Below are positions 50,848 through 59,672 of a stretch of DNA of 64,000 nucleotides, piece after piece. The DNA lies in contig JAEXRW010000008.1 in NCBI GenBank assembly GCA_023454175.1, positions 1 to 64,000 of the forward strand, given 5' to 3'. A model generated the notes under the pieces. That model made no database searches. It worked only from the letters and a program-made list of their open reading frames with translations, and was not told the DNA's origin. Positions within the stretch are counted from its first letter, which is position 1; every line of letters starts with the position of its first letter. A program made the position numbers and the translations under genes. Source of the DNA: Bacillota bacterium. Lineage in GTDB: Bacteria > Bacillota > Clostridia > Christensenellales > JAEXRW01.

Positions 50848-52329
50848 TTACGGCTGGATGGTGATGCTCCCCAGCGGTGCCGTGCGGGATACCTTTTCGC
50901 CGTCCCGGATGACCAGTTGGATCGTGTATTCGCCCGGCGGCAGCGCTTTTTTATCCACCATCATGGAAAAGCCTTCATCGCTGATACCCGCAAGGCCTGT
51001 TTCTTTCATGGCCTGTTCCCGGATATCGCTGTCCAGGATGGGGAAAGGCTCGAATGTGTAGCTTTTGGATCCCTGGACGAGTTGGACGTAGATCTCCCTG
51101 TCCGTGCCTGCACTTTCCGAATGTGCCCATCCGAATATTTTGATATAGCTGCCCGCATCCTCGCTCATTGCCTTTGCCTGTATGGCATTGTCCTCCGCGC
51201 CCGTGTCGGGGAGGGTGCGCAGCGGGGCCGGGAGGATGGGCGCCTTTGTCAGGAGGTTGGGGAGGTTGCGTTCCACGATCTGCTCGATCACCACATCCGG
51301 CTTCTCCTTTTGCATCAGCCGGAAATCGTACGGAAAGACCCTGCTGTACTCCACCACGCCGAATGCGTTGGATACATAGGGGATCAGCGCATTGGCGAAC
51401 GAGTCGCGGAATATCAGCAGCCTGTGGTCGTTCACCTTGCTCCGCGTGATGATATCCATCGCTTCCGGCGAACGGATGGGTTTGTCGGGTTTGTAGTTGG
51501 TGCCGATGTCGTATACATACTGGTCGTCCTTCAGCTCGGCAGATGGCAGGAGCATCCCCGCCAGGTCCCCGCTGAATTCCTTTTTGATCTCGTATTTCGT
51601 ATTTTCATAAGGGTCGAATTCAAATCCCTTCACTTCGTTTTGGACGTTTCTGAGCAGTTCCCGGTATCCCACCAGCGCGCCGAAGTTGTTCCAGTGCGTG
51701 TCCTGCTTGTGGTAGAGCTGCCCCTCTCCTTTGTGCGCCAGCAGCGCGCCGTAGAGGTCTGCGTAAATAACGTCCGAACCCTTCAGGCTCTCCGCCAGCA
51801 GCTGCCGGTTGCTGTTTGGGCTCGCCTTCACGTACCAGGGCGGCATGTACTCCCCGTACAGCGAGTTCTTGTTGGCCGCCAGTGTAAAGATGAAGGCTAC
51901 GTTCTGCGAGTCCAGGTATTCCTTTTGCAGTTCCAGCGTTTTTTTGATGTGCGCGATCTGTACGGGCGTCATCAGGTCCTTCCCTAGGTAATCCCGCACC
52001 GTTTCGTTGAAGAAAAGCCAGCCGTCCTTCCCGGCGATGACCTTTTCGTTGCTGGAGCTGTTCAGGGTGTAATAATTCAGCGCCGCATACCCGGTCACGT
52101 AATAGTTGCGCAGGCCGAAATGGTCCGAAAAATAATCGCTGATGTCCCCGGGCAGCTTGTAGTTCACGCCGTTTTCATCGTATACCACCGGGGGCGGCGC
52201 GAGGTCCCGCTTTTCGCTGCTGGGACCCTGGATGCCTGGGAACATGAAGGCCACGGGGATGATGCACAGTGCGAAGAATGCGCATATGTAAAGGATGGAT
52301 AAGGGCTTTTTCATGGTTTTTTTGGTCAT
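50848..52329 (-). CDS. AlgX/AlgJ-like SGNH-fold polysaccharide O-acetyltransferase
   Basis: A 493-residue protein anchored by one N-terminal helix (about 8-30). The body (about 60-370) fits the AlgX/AlgJ (DHHW) family: GKDGWLFF, FTLAANKNSLYGEYMPP, the catalytic Asp-x-His in KQDTHWNNFGA, and the Ser motif in LIFRDSFANALIPY. A C-terminal beta domain (about 400-493) follows. Proteins of this type move acetyl groups received from an MBOAT partner onto an exopolysaccharide outside the cell. The MBOAT gene lies 22 bases upstream, so the pair forms one operon. The target polymer is not identifiable. Confidence 0.88.
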   Translation of the reverse strand: MTKKTMKKPLSILYICAFFALCIIPVAFMFPGIQGPSSEKRDLAPPPVVYDENGVNYKLPGDISDYFSDHFGLRNYYVTGYAALNYYTLNSSSNEKVIAGKDGWLFFNETVRDYLGKDLMTPVQIAHIKKTLELQKEYLDSQNVAFIFTLAANKNSLYGEYMPPWYVKASPNSNRQLLAESLKGSDVIYADLYGALLAHKGEGQLYHKQDTHWNNFGALVGYRELLRNVQNEVKGFEFDPYENTKYEIKKEFSGDLAGMLLPSAELKDDQYVYDIGTNYKPDKPIRSPEAMDIITRSKVNDHRLLIFRDSFANALIPYVSNAFGVVEYSRVFPYDFRLMQKEKPDVVIEQIVERNLPNLLTKAPILPAPLRTLPDTGAEDNAIQAKAMSEDAGSYIKIFGWAHSESAGTDREIYVQLVQGSKSYTFEPFPILDSDIREQAMKETGLAGISDEGFSMMVDKKALPPGEYTIQLVIRDGEKVSRTAPLGSITIQP

Positions 52330-52351
52330 TTCGTATCACTCCATCGGTGCA

Positions 52352-53773
52352 TTAGAACCGGTAATAGATGAATGGGTTGTATGTCCCCGAGGATACCGCC
52401 AGTACGCATATGGCAAAAAGGATGAATGCAGCGATATATCCGGCGATGTTCAGTCCCTTTGCCAGCGCGGCGTTCCCCGATACCGCCAGTTTGATCCGGG
52501 GGATGATGGGCAGGCTGGCCGGTATGGCGATCACCAGCATCGCCAGTGCCGCGGGCGTGACGGCCTGCCCCAGCACGCTCAGATGGGCCGCATCCAGCTG
52601 CCATCCGGCAAACATCGCGCCGATGAAGGAAAATCCCTGACCGATGGTATCCGAGCGGAATATCGTGAATGTCACGATTACGATGAGCAATGTATAAATG
52701 ACGCCCAGCCACCGGAACTTTCTATTCTTTTCGGTTCTTATCACGCCCAGCCTCTCCAGGATCATGAAAAATCCGTGCATGAGTCCCCATACCAGGAACG
52801 TCCAGGCCGCGCCGTGCCACAAGCCTGTCAGGAAGAAAACGATCGTCATGTTCAGGCAGGTACGCGCCAGCCCTTTGCGGTTGCCTCCCAGCGGTATATA
52901 TACGTATTCGCGGAACCACGTGGTAAGGGAGATATGCCACCGTTTCCAGAATCCGTTGATGCTGGCCGATACAAAGGGGTAGTTAAAGTTCTCCATGATC
53001 TTGAATCCAAACATATGCCCCAGTCCGATGGCCATGTCCGAATACCCCGAGAAATCGAAGTAGATCTGCAGGGTGTAGGCGATGGCGCCCAGCCAGGCCA
53101 CCGGCGCGCTCAGGTCCCCCGGCGTCACGGCAAATATTTTGTCCGCCACAGCGCCCAGCACGTTGGCGATCAGGAGTTTTTTGCTCAGGCCCAGGATGAA
53201 CCTTCTGATGCCCATGGCTACTTCGGGCGCACTAAGATGGCGGTTATCCAGTTGGTCGGCGATATCGTGGTATTTGATGATGGGCCCTGCGATCAGCTGT
53301 GGAAAAAACGCCAGGCTCAGCGCCACGTTGGAGAATTTTTTCTGTGCCGGGATGATGCCGCGGTATACGTCCACCACGTAGGAAAGGATCTGGAATGTGA
53401 AAAACGAGATGCCGATCGGCAGCGGTATCTGTGGCACCGGGATGTTCAGGCCAAAAGCGGCATTGAAAATATCCGCTACGATGAAACCCGTGTATTTGAA
53501 TGCCACCAGGAGCGCCACGTTGAATACGGCCGCTCCTACTACCCAGCCTTTCTTTGCTTTTGCGCTTTTGCTGTGTCCGATGAGCAAGGCAAAGCTGTAA
53601 TTGAACACCATGGAAACGAGCATGATCAGAACGAAGATAGGCTCGCCCCAGGCATAAAAGACCAGGCTGAAGATCAAAAGCAGATAATTCCGTGCCTTTT
53701 TGGGTGCGATGAGGTACAGAATATATACCAGGGGCAAAAAAATAAAAAGGAAAATAGTAGAACTGAATACCAT
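52352..53773 (-). CDS. MBOAT-family AlgI-like acetyl-transfer membrane protein
   Basis: A 473-residue polytopic protein (about 11-12 helices). The N-terminus MVFSSTIFLFIFLPLVYILYL and the blocks GYSDMAIGLGHMFGF, SINGFWKRWHISLTTWFREYVYIPLGGNRKG and LTGLWHGAAWTFLVWG are typical of AlgI. The conserved MBOAT histidine is in GLWHGAAW. It passes acetyl groups across the membrane to the AlgX/J-like partner encoded next. AAGGTGG before the ATG supports the start. Confidence 0.94.
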   Translation of the reverse strand: MVFSSTIFLFIFLPLVYILYLIAPKKARNYLLLIFSLVFYAWGEPIFVLIMLVSMVFNYSFALLIGHSKSAKAKKGWVVGAAVFNVALLVAFKYTGFIVADIFNAAFGLNIPVPQIPLPIGISFFTFQILSYVVDVYRGIIPAQKKFSNVALSLAFFPQLIAGPIIKYHDIADQLDNRHLSAPEVAMGIRRFILGLSKKLLIANVLGAVADKIFAVTPGDLSAPVAWLGAIAYTLQIYFDFSGYSDMAIGLGHMFGFKIMENFNYPFVSASINGFWKRWHISLTTWFREYVYIPLGGNRKGLARTCLNMTIVFFLTGLWHGAAWTFLVWGLMHGFFMILERLGVIRTEKNRKFRWLGVIYTLLIVIVTFTIFRSDTIGQGFSFIGAMFAGWQLDAAHLSVLGQAVTPAALAMLVIAIPASLPIIPRIKLAVSGNAALAKGLNIAGYIAAFILFAICVLAVSSGTYNPFIYYRF

Positions 53774-53957
53774 AGGCCCACCTTGTACAGATAGATTTTT
53801 ACAATAACAGGCTCATAAAAGCCGTGAGATCATTGAGGGTGTGTCTGCGTGGTATGCCTTGTTCAAAGAAGTTGCTTGAAGGTTACGTAACAGGGAAATT
53901 GCTATCGAATGTTTTTAGGTTCTTGACGTTCGTTTATGTGGTTTGCTGCTGTTGCAC

Positions 53958-53986
53958 GAATAAGGGGCTTTTAATGCCCCTTATTC
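53958..53986 (-). terminator. hairpin overlapping the stop codon of the small lipoprotein gene
   Basis: Two exact 11-base arms (53958-53968 and 53976-53986) with a 7-base loop. The stop codon lies inside the stem. No U-tract follows. Confidence 0.45.
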
Positions 53987-54613
53987 GATGATGTTGCTCG
54001 CGCTGTAATAATCGATACTCGTCACTTTACCGTTTTCCAGTTCAAATATGATGCAGGGGCTCTTCATGTCGTCCGGGTTTCCGCTGAGGATGTATTTGAT
54101 CTGCGTGCCTTCATCCTTGTAGTTCTTGCCGTAGGCGGCAGTCACTTCGTCCAGTGTCGCGCCTACCTTGATGCCGCGGCTGGTGGTGAAACCGGTATCT
54201 GCAATGTCGACTTCATCGATGATGTCTTTCTTGTTTTGGGGAAATGTTATGATGGTGATCTTTGCATAGTCAAATTCCCGGTCCATCCCCTCATACAGGC
54301 AGCTGTCCGATTCCTGTTTCTCATAGTCCTTGCCCAGTACGTCCAGCAGGAGCTTTGCGTCCGTTTTGAGTTTGAAGGTCTGCCCGTTGAAGACCATCTC
54401 CAGGTCCTTCTCCGTGAGGGGCGCCGCTTCAGCCGCTGTGGTTGCCGTGGCCGTGGGTGTGGCGGCAGGCGCCGTATCCTGCGTTTTTGCGGGCTCCGTG
54501 GGTGTCGCGGATGCGGGGGTCCCTGTGGATGTCGGTACCGAGGAACATGCCCCCAGCGTTAAGGCGAGCAATATGGTCAATAGTATGAACGATGCCGTCA
54601 TCAGTTTTTTCAT
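53981..54613 (-). CDS. small lipoprotein of unknown function
   Basis: A 210-residue protein. The ATG at 54613 has AAGGAG about 7 bases upstream and opens a lipoprotein signal with lipobox LGAC near residue 22. A Thr/Pro/Ala-rich linker (25-65) precedes a compact domain (about 70-210) with LTEKDLEMVFNGQTFKLKTD and RGIKVGATLDEVTAAYG. The latter resembles the SmpA/BamE-like or DUF4309-like 'G.T..EV...YG' hairpin found in many small lipoproteins. Function unknown. The longer frame to 54682 adds no signal and is rejected. Confidence 0.8.
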   Translation of the reverse strand: MKKLMTASFILLTILLALTLGACSSVPTSTGTPASATPTEPAKTQDTAPAATPTATATTAAEAAPLTEKDLEMVFNGQTFKLKTDAKLLLDVLGKDYEKQESDSCLYEGMDREFDYAKITIITFPQNKKDIIDEVDIADTGFTTSRGIKVGATLDEVTAAYGKNYKDEGTQIKYILSGNPDDMKSPCIIFELENGKVTSIDYYSASNIIE

Positions 54614-54776
54614 TTTTCCGCTCCTTGGCCTCTGGCGTAATATTTTATTCATATTATCACAAAACAGTTGCACTATCAACAAATCAAGCCAATTTGAATA
54701 AACCGGATTAGGATATCGGAAAGTTCCCGGTCATTTGTTTTACGGGCTTTTCCAGAAGGATCGGGTGGCATCTCAT

Positions 54777-54807
54777 GAAAAAACCGCCGGTCACAGCCTG
54801 GCGGTTC
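54777..54807 (-). terminator. intrinsic terminator of the 40-residue protein gene
   Basis: On the minus strand AACCGCC (54807-54801) pairs with GGCGGTT (54790-54784), followed by TTTTT, directly after the stop codon at 54814. Confidence 0.75.
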
Positions 54808-54813
54808 ATTTCC

Positions 54814-54936
54814 TCATTTCGTCGCCTTCGGGTTGTCTCCGAATGCGCCTTTGGACATTCTTTTCGTCTCGTCCAGCTTCTGCGTTTTGTTCTGGTCCGA
54901 TGCGGGCCGGGTCTCCCGCTGCTTTTTGTTGCCCAT
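54814..54936 (-). CDS. 40-residue hydrophilic protein
   Basis: A short frame of 40 codons with a near-perfect ribosome binding site (AGGAGGGG 7 bases before the ATG) and its own terminator. The product begins MGNKKQRETRPASDQNKTQK and ends DNPKATK. It is highly charged and without hydrophobic segments, likely unstructured. I do not recognise a family, although small basic proteins of this kind occur in Clostridia. The signals around it are strong enough to call it a real gene. Confidence 0.75.
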   Translation of the reverse strand: MGNKKQRETRPASDQNKTQKLDETKRMSKGAFGDNPKATK

Positions 54937-55018
54937 ATATGTTCCCCTCCTCTGCCCTTATTTTTAACATGCGGGGGAACGGTCTATGCGCACTGTTATG
55001 AGTTTCATATACTCGCCG

Positions 55019-55315
55019 TTATATTTCGCTTTTTCCCTTTACCAGCACCGTGTCGCAGTTCGCGCCGCTTAACCGGTGTTTCAGGATCTGCTGGTAATCC
55101 GGGGATTCGTACCACCGGAGCAGGTCGCCTTCGCTTGGGAATCGGATGATGACCATCCTGGAGTACCCCCATTTTCCTTCCAGCACCTTCGGGTTCGCAT
55201 CCACTGCCAGGTACTCGCCGTTGAATTTTTCAAATACGCCGTCTACGCCTTCCAGGTACTTTTCATATTCCGCCTCGTCATGGATTTGGATCTGCGCCAC
55301 AAAATAAACGCTCAT
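55019..55315 (-). CDS. DUF1330 family protein
   Basis: A 98-residue cytoplasmic protein with the DUF1330 pattern: VAQIQIHDEAEYEKYLEGV near the start, GGEYLAVD-like FNGEYLAVD, and VIIRFPSEGDLLRWYESPDYQQILKHR. This is a dimeric alpha/beta-barrel (ferredoxin-like) fold of unknown activity. Start supported by GGGG upstream. It lies 45 bases after the histidine kinase gene on the same strand. Confidence 0.88.
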   Translation of the reverse strand: MSVYFVAQIQIHDEAEYEKYLEGVDGVFEKFNGEYLAVDANPKVLEGKWGYSRMVIIRFPSEGDLLRWYESPDYQQILKHRLSGANCDTVLVKGKSEI

Positions 55316-55360
55316 CTTACCCCGCCCTATGATTACTACTTTCGAATTTTCACGGCGCCG

Positions 55361-56965
55361 TCAGTGGACCAGGTACAGGTCCGAGAGTTCCATCTCCGTC
55401 CGCTGTTTCAGGTCATACCCTTCTATTTCGATATTGCCCGGATACTCGGGCGCTTCCCGCTCGGGCAGTTCGATGTAAAAGGCGCTGCCTTCCCCCAGTT
55501 TGCTCTCCATCCATATCCTGCCCGCATGCAGCTCCACCAATGATTTTACCAGAGAAAGGCCGATTCCGCATCCCTCGTTTTCCCGCGTCAGGGAAGTGTT
55601 CACGCGGAAGAACCGGTCGAAGATCCTTTTCTTTTTGTCATCCGGTATCCCCGTCCCGGTGTCTTTAACGCATATGACCACGCTGCCCGTCTTGTCTTCC
55701 AGTCCTACGGCGATGGTTCCGCCCGCTCCCGTGTGTTTGATCGCGTTGGAGAGCAGGTTCAGCATCACTCTTCCCAGCTTTTCTGCGTCGAAAAGGAATT
55801 GCCTCCAGGGGCATTCCGTCCGAAATACGATATCGATGCATTTGGCTTTTGTATAGATGTTGGCAAATTCGCAGATCTCGCGCAGGGTTTCCACCAGATC
55901 GGTCTTTCTCAGGTTCAGTTGCATGAATCCCGAGTCGATCTTGGTGATATCCAGCAAATTGCTCACCAGCCTCGCCAGCCTGTAGGAGTTTTGCGTCGCG
56001 TTGCTGACCAGTTCCTCCATTTTGGCTCTGTCGTCCCGGTACAGCCGCATGAGTTCCAGCTGCATCAGGATGATGGAAAGGGGCGTCTTGAATTCATGGG
56101 ATATGTTGTTGAGAAAATCGATGACCAGCCTGTTTTCCTCCCGCATCTGCCGGATCTCCTGCGCGTTGCTCTGGCTTTTCAGTTCGGTGATATCCTGGCA
56201 GGTCCCCGCCATGTGCGTCGGCTGGCCTTTCGTATCGCGGTATATTTCAGCATACTGCAGGGTATCGCACAGCGTCCCGTCAGCACGTATGACCCTGCAT
56301 TCGGCTTTATATGGGGAGCCTTCGCTGATGCAGCGGTTCAGCGCACACCGTACATATTCCCTGTCTTCAGGATGTGTCATTTCCACCAGTGTCTTCGGCG
56401 TCACCTTTTTTTCATCCGGCATCATCCCATAGAGCCTGTACATCTCGGGTGACCAGTAGACGGTGTCGTTTTCGATATCCCATTCCCAGTTTCCCAGATG
56501 GGTCATCCGCTGTATGCTTTCCAGGGATTCCTTCTTTTTGCCCAATGCCTGTTCCAGGCTTTTGCATTCGGAGATGTCCATGATCATTCCGCCGAGGCGG
56601 GTGATCCTGCCTTCCTGGTCATACGCCGCTTGCGCCTGGCGCCGGATATGGCGGATGCTGCCGTCAGGGTGGATGATGCGGTGTTCCAGGATAAAGGGGG
56701 CCTTCTCCGCCAAAGTGCGCTTTTCCTCGGCACACACCCGGGTCTTGTCTTCGGGATGGGTGATATTCCATATCGATTCGTTCCCGGGCCTGCACGTTCC
56801 TTTTGCCAGTCCGAGGATCCGGTATGTCTCATCCGACCAGGTTGTATCGCCTGAGGACGCGTCCCAGTCCCATCTGCCCACATGGGCGATGTGCAGTGTG
56901 TTTTCCAGGCTTTCCTTAAATAGTTGGAACTTGTGGTTGGTGATTTTTCGTTTTCTTCTGGTCAT
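55361..56965 (-). CDS. orphan PAS-domain sensor histidine kinase
   Basis: About 534 residues, without membrane helices. Two PAS/PAC domains (about 20-135 and 145-262; GRWDWDASSGDTTWSDETYRILGL and GNWEWDIENDTVYWSPEMYRLYGM) are followed by a short coiled part, HisKA with the phospho-acceptor His290 (NNISHEFKTPLS) and HATPase_c. The ATPase has NLLSNAIKHTG, DTGTGIP and GCGIGLSLVKSLVE. All catalytic boxes are intact. No response regulator gene is adjacent, so the partner is elsewhere. The start is uncertain: ATG at 56965 or a TTG at 57022, which has AAAGGA only 2 bases upstream. Confidence 0.9.
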   Translation of the reverse strand: MTRRKRKITNHKFQLFKESLENTLHIAHVGRWDWDASSGDTTWSDETYRILGLAKGTCRPGNESIWNITHPEDKTRVCAEEKRTLAEKAPFILEHRIIHPDGSIRHIRRQAQAAYDQEGRITRLGGMIMDISECKSLEQALGKKKESLESIQRMTHLGNWEWDIENDTVYWSPEMYRLYGMMPDEKKVTPKTLVEMTHPEDREYVRCALNRCISEGSPYKAECRVIRADGTLCDTLQYAEIYRDTKGQPTHMAGTCQDITELKSQSNAQEIRQMREENRLVIDFLNNISHEFKTPLSIILMQLELMRLYRDDRAKMEELVSNATQNSYRLARLVSNLLDITKIDSGFMQLNLRKTDLVETLREICEFANIYTKAKCIDIVFRTECPWRQFLFDAEKLGRVMLNLLSNAIKHTGAGGTIAVGLEDKTGSVVICVKDTGTGIPDDKKKRIFDRFFRVNTSLTRENEGCGIGLSLVKSLVELHAGRIWMESKLGEGSAFYIELPEREAPEYPGNIEIEGYDLKQRTEMELSDLYLVH

Positions 56966-57174
56966 GGCCCTAGCGTTGCCTGATGAGGCGCAGTATTGGT
57001 GAATTGTGCCGAAAATCGACAATATCCTTTTGCATTATGGCACAAACAGGCACGTTCTTCAATTTGATATATTGTCGTATGATGACTTGTTTTGCACTAT
57101 TTTGTGGGCTGGAAACCGCTCGGGTGCCGGAGCATTTATCCGCATGAACGGGCAATTTCCCAATACAGTAAAAA

Positions 57175-57199
57175 CCGGCAAAGCATTTCGGATTGCCGG
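57175..57199 (-). terminator. intrinsic terminator of the small membrane protein gene
   Basis: On the minus strand CCGGCAA (57199-57193) pairs with TTGCCGG (57181-57175), followed by TTTTTA. It lies 35 bases after the stop codon at 57234. Confidence 0.8.
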
Positions 57200-57233
57200 C
57201 TTTCATCGCCATAGGCCTATTGGTTAAAGTTTG

Positions 57234-57494
57234 TCATACTGCAGGTTTTGAGGAGTAAATGATCAAGCCTATGATCCATTCAACGATACCGATGATGCTG
57301 AATACCATGCCCCATATGGCTCTTTTGCCCAGTTTGCCTTCGTTTCTGTGATGTGTCAAAGCAATGATGCTCAGTATCAAACCGATCACGCCCAGTGCCA
57401 GGCCGATATAACCCATCCAGCTGATGCTCTGGATGAAACCCAGTGTACTGAATATGATCGACAGGATACCCATTACCAGGCTTGTGTTTGCCAT
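57234..57494 (-). CDS. small DUF4190-like membrane protein
   Basis: An 86-residue protein with two or three hydrophobic segments (about 5-22, 26-46 and 60-80) and glycine-rich small-residue patterns (MGILSIIFSTLGF, LALGVIGLILSIIAL, GMVFSIIGIVEWIIGLIIY). This arrangement is typical of DUF4190 and related small membrane proteins. GGGAG lies before the ATG. Function unknown. Confidence 0.75.
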   Translation of the reverse strand: MANTSLVMGILSIIFSTLGFIQSISWMGYIGLALGVIGLILSIIALTHHRNEGKLGKRAIWGMVFSIIGIVEWIIGLIIYSSKPAV

Positions 57495-57620
57495 TTTTCA
57501 GATCTCCCTTCATCTTTCTGTTCCTATTATGAGCACCTTTTCATGCTTCATTCATTTGCAGTGCCCAGCGCGGTGTGTGATATCATGGGCTATCTGGTAA
57601 TATATTCATCTTTTCTCAGG

Positions 57621-57655
57621 AAAAAATGCCACCGCCGTTTGATCCGGCTGTGGCA
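57621..57655 (-). terminator. intrinsic terminator of the DUF2935 gene
   Basis: On the minus strand TGCCAC-A-GCCG pairs with CGGC-G-GTGGCA (57655-57645 with 57637-57627), followed by TTTTTT (57626-57621). Confidence 0.85.
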
Positions 57656-57698
57656 TGCACGAGAATGATGAACGGATACAGTTGTTTTAAACGGATTG

Positions 57699-58628
57699 TT
57701 ACATTTCTCTGGAAGTCAAAAGGATGCGCAGGTATTGGTTGCTCTCACGCAGTACATGGTCCGTAAGCAGCGGCAGCATTACGGATTTGATGGTGCAGCC
57801 GATGGTTCCGCTGGTCGCCGCAGCCTTGAAATCCCGTATTCCTCGCGTGGCCTGCGCGCTCTGTTGCGTTACGCCGGGCAGCAGGGACAGCTGCCTTTCA
57901 GCCGCCTCCGCGTTCATCTTGAGCTGTTCAAATACAGTTGCGAAGTTTTCCGCGGTCTGTTTGAGGTTCTTCTCGCTCGGGTCCAGCCAGCCTTCTATCG
58001 CCGCGGCGTGATCGCCCATTCCGCCGTTCCAGAATACCTCCTCGTCCGAAAGGTTTCGCGCCAGCGTCAGGTCCTCCCCGCGTTCCAGCTTTTGCAGGCT
58101 GGAGATATAGTGCCGCGCCTCCCCCAGGATATGCTCGATCACCGCGGGATACAGATTGGTGAAGATCCTGCACGCGCTCACTTCCCCAAGCACCGTGGAT
58201 TTGAAATTCGCCAGCTTTGTCGCAGCATCCATGGCTTTCCGGTTCAAGGTGGCCACCCTTTGCTCCAGCGTCGGCGGGAGCGCGGTTTTCGGCATCCTGG
58301 CCGACATTTTCTCCTCCTGCCCCGTGAGGGTGGTATTGGTGGCGATCCCGGTGTAAAACTGCGTCATTTGTTCGGCGCGCAGGGTGTACTGTGTGAAAAA
58401 TTCCCCTGAGGCTATGGCATCGGCGCTCACCCGGCCGTTTCCCAGCGCCACGGCTTCGCTCAGTAACCCTTCAAACAGCCGTTTGTATCCCCCTGCCTCC
58501 ATCGCCATATTCTTGTTTTTGGGTGTGAAGCTGCCTTCCAGAAAGATGGAATGCTCCTTCATGATCCGCAGGAAAAATACGTTCAGGTCCAGGGACATGG
58601 TGACATATTCGCTTCGTGACAGCATCAT
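57699..58628 (-). CDS. DUF2935 ferritin-like helical protein
   Basis: A 309-residue, mostly alpha-helical cytoplasmic protein. The ATG at 58628 follows GGGGGGA. The sequence is organised as two similar four-helix halves. The first is residues 1-120 (SLDLNVFFLRIMKEHSIFLEGSF...) and the second 130-300 (TNLYPAVIEHILGEARHYISSLQ...). Both have paired Glu/His that could bind metal (KEHSIFLE, IEHILGEARHY). This is the DUF2935 pattern, found mainly in Bacillota. Function is not established. The longer frame to 58649 is rejected. Confidence 0.87.
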   Translation of the reverse strand: MMLSRSEYVTMSLDLNVFFLRIMKEHSIFLEGSFTPKNKNMAMEAGGYKRLFEGLLSEAVALGNGRVSADAIASGEFFTQYTLRAEQMTQFYTGIATNTTLTGQEEKMSARMPKTALPPTLEQRVATLNRKAMDAATKLANFKSTVLGEVSACRIFTNLYPAVIEHILGEARHYISSLQKLERGEDLTLARNLSDEEVFWNGGMGDHAAAIEGWLDPSEKNLKQTAENFATVFEQLKMNAEAAERQLSLLPGVTQQSAQATRGIRDFKAAATSGTIGCTIKSVMLPLLTDHVLRESNQYLRILLTSREM

Positions 58629-58729
58629 GGAATCCCCCCGTTTATACAAATCCTCATCATTATATGTACAAGGTATTTTCGTCGTTCCGGATGGGTTTGT
58701 GCACGCTGTCTGACCTGTTGATTGTCAAT

Positions 58730-58757
58730 AAAAACAGGCCCGCATTCCCGCAGGCCC
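58730..58757 (-). terminator. intrinsic terminator of the YhhN-family gene
   Basis: On the minus strand GGCCTGC pairs with GCGGGCC (58757-58751 with 58744-58738, one G-U), followed by TGTTTTT. It lies 28 bases after the stop codon at 58786. Confidence 0.8.
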
Positions 58758-58785
58758 TTGTTATCCATATGACCGCTGTCTGCTG

Positions 58786-59532
58786 TTAACCGGCGGGGAC
58801 GAAAAGCATGGCGAACCCCGCCTGCATCATGCACTGCCCCAGCAGGTAAAGCGCCCAGCAGTACTGGTTCCAAAAGCGTATCCGCCTTTCCCGCAGCCGC
58901 GTCATGCCCAGGATGGCATCCGATAGCATGAAAAGGATCGCGCCCGAAGCGATCATCAGCCACCATCCCCCGTAGCGTATCATGCCCGATACGGCAAAGG
59001 CGCACATTAGGGCGATCACACATCCGTATGCCAGCATGCCGAAGGACACATGCCGTTTTTGCACCCGGGGATCGTAAAACGAGAAGCGCCAGGAGAGGGT
59101 CGATATTGCCAGCAGGGCAAAGGCGGCCAGCGCCCACCATCCGAAAAGGAATATGCCGGCTCCGCCAAAGCCGATCATGCCCGCTGTATACGCCGCATGC
59201 GCCAGGGAAAAAGGCACGGTGGAGGCCAGAAGTGCGTTGTGGTCCCCGCCCACTCGCCGGTGAATGGCCGGCACTTCGGCGTTGAAAAGGTCCCCTGCCC
59301 AGGAAAGCGTCATCGCAACGGGAAACATCAGCCGCGCCCATGCCCATTCGCCTGGTGATAGGACTGTAATGATCCACGCGTATACGGCCAGCAGCGCGCT
59401 CAGGAAAAGGTATACGCCGCGCGTATGCCGGATGGTCTCATCCCCGGTTTTGGAGGGAAGCAATACCGCCCAGTCCAGCATCAGCAGCAGCCAGATGCCC
59501 GCCGGGGGCAGCAGGATCGCGTATATGTCCAA
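58786..59532 (-). CDS. YhhN/TMEM86-family membrane protein (lysoplasmalogenase-like)
   Basis: A 248-residue protein with about eight membrane helices. Conserved family features are MTLSWAGDLFNA (the acidic residue after helix 3) and GAILFMLSDAILGM (second acidic motif), followed by FWNQYCWALYLLGQCMMQAG near the end. Members hydrolyse the vinyl-ether bond of lysoplasmalogens; plasmalogens are common in anaerobic Clostridia, so the role fits. The start is a TTG at 59532 with GGGCGGGA just upstream. The overlapping frame at 58625-59377 is a shadow. Confidence 0.85.
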   Translation of the reverse strand: MDIYAILLPPAGIWLLLMLDWAVLLPSKTGDETIRHTRGVYLFLSALLAVYAWIITVLSPGEWAWARLMFPVAMTLSWAGDLFNAEVPAIHRRVGGDHNALLASTVPFSLAHAAYTAGMIGFGGAGIFLFGWWALAAFALLAISTLSWRFSFYDPRVQKRHVSFGMLAYGCVIALMCAFAVSGMIRYGGWWLMIASGAILFMLSDAILGMTRLRERRIRFWNQYCWALYLLGQCMMQAGFAMLFVPAG

Positions 59533-59613
59533 TATCCCGCCCGCTTTCTTTTTTGAGCTCTGTTTTTATATATTCGGCGTCCCCCGGGCATATCCTGTTT
59601 AGGCTGGGATAAC

Positions 59614-59648
59614 GAGGTAAAAGGCCCCGGTTATGATACCGGAGCCTT
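59614..59648 (-). terminator. intrinsic terminator of the second papain-like protease gene
   Basis: On the minus strand AAGGCtCCGGT pairs with ACCGGgGCCTT across a 6-base loop (59648-59621), followed by TTTACC. Confidence 0.8.
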
Positions 59649-59672
59649 CCTTGTCATTCGTAAGCAGATTGG

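Noticed and set aside
52295..53794. Plus-strand 499-codon frame opposite the AlgI gene
   Set aside because: It mirrors a clear MBOAT protein on the minus strand; its product is low-complexity and charged with no family resemblance.
58625..59377. Minus-strand 250-codon frame overlapping the YhhN gene
   Set aside because: Different frame of the same region; lacks membrane pattern, while the YhhN frame shows eight helices and the family motifs.
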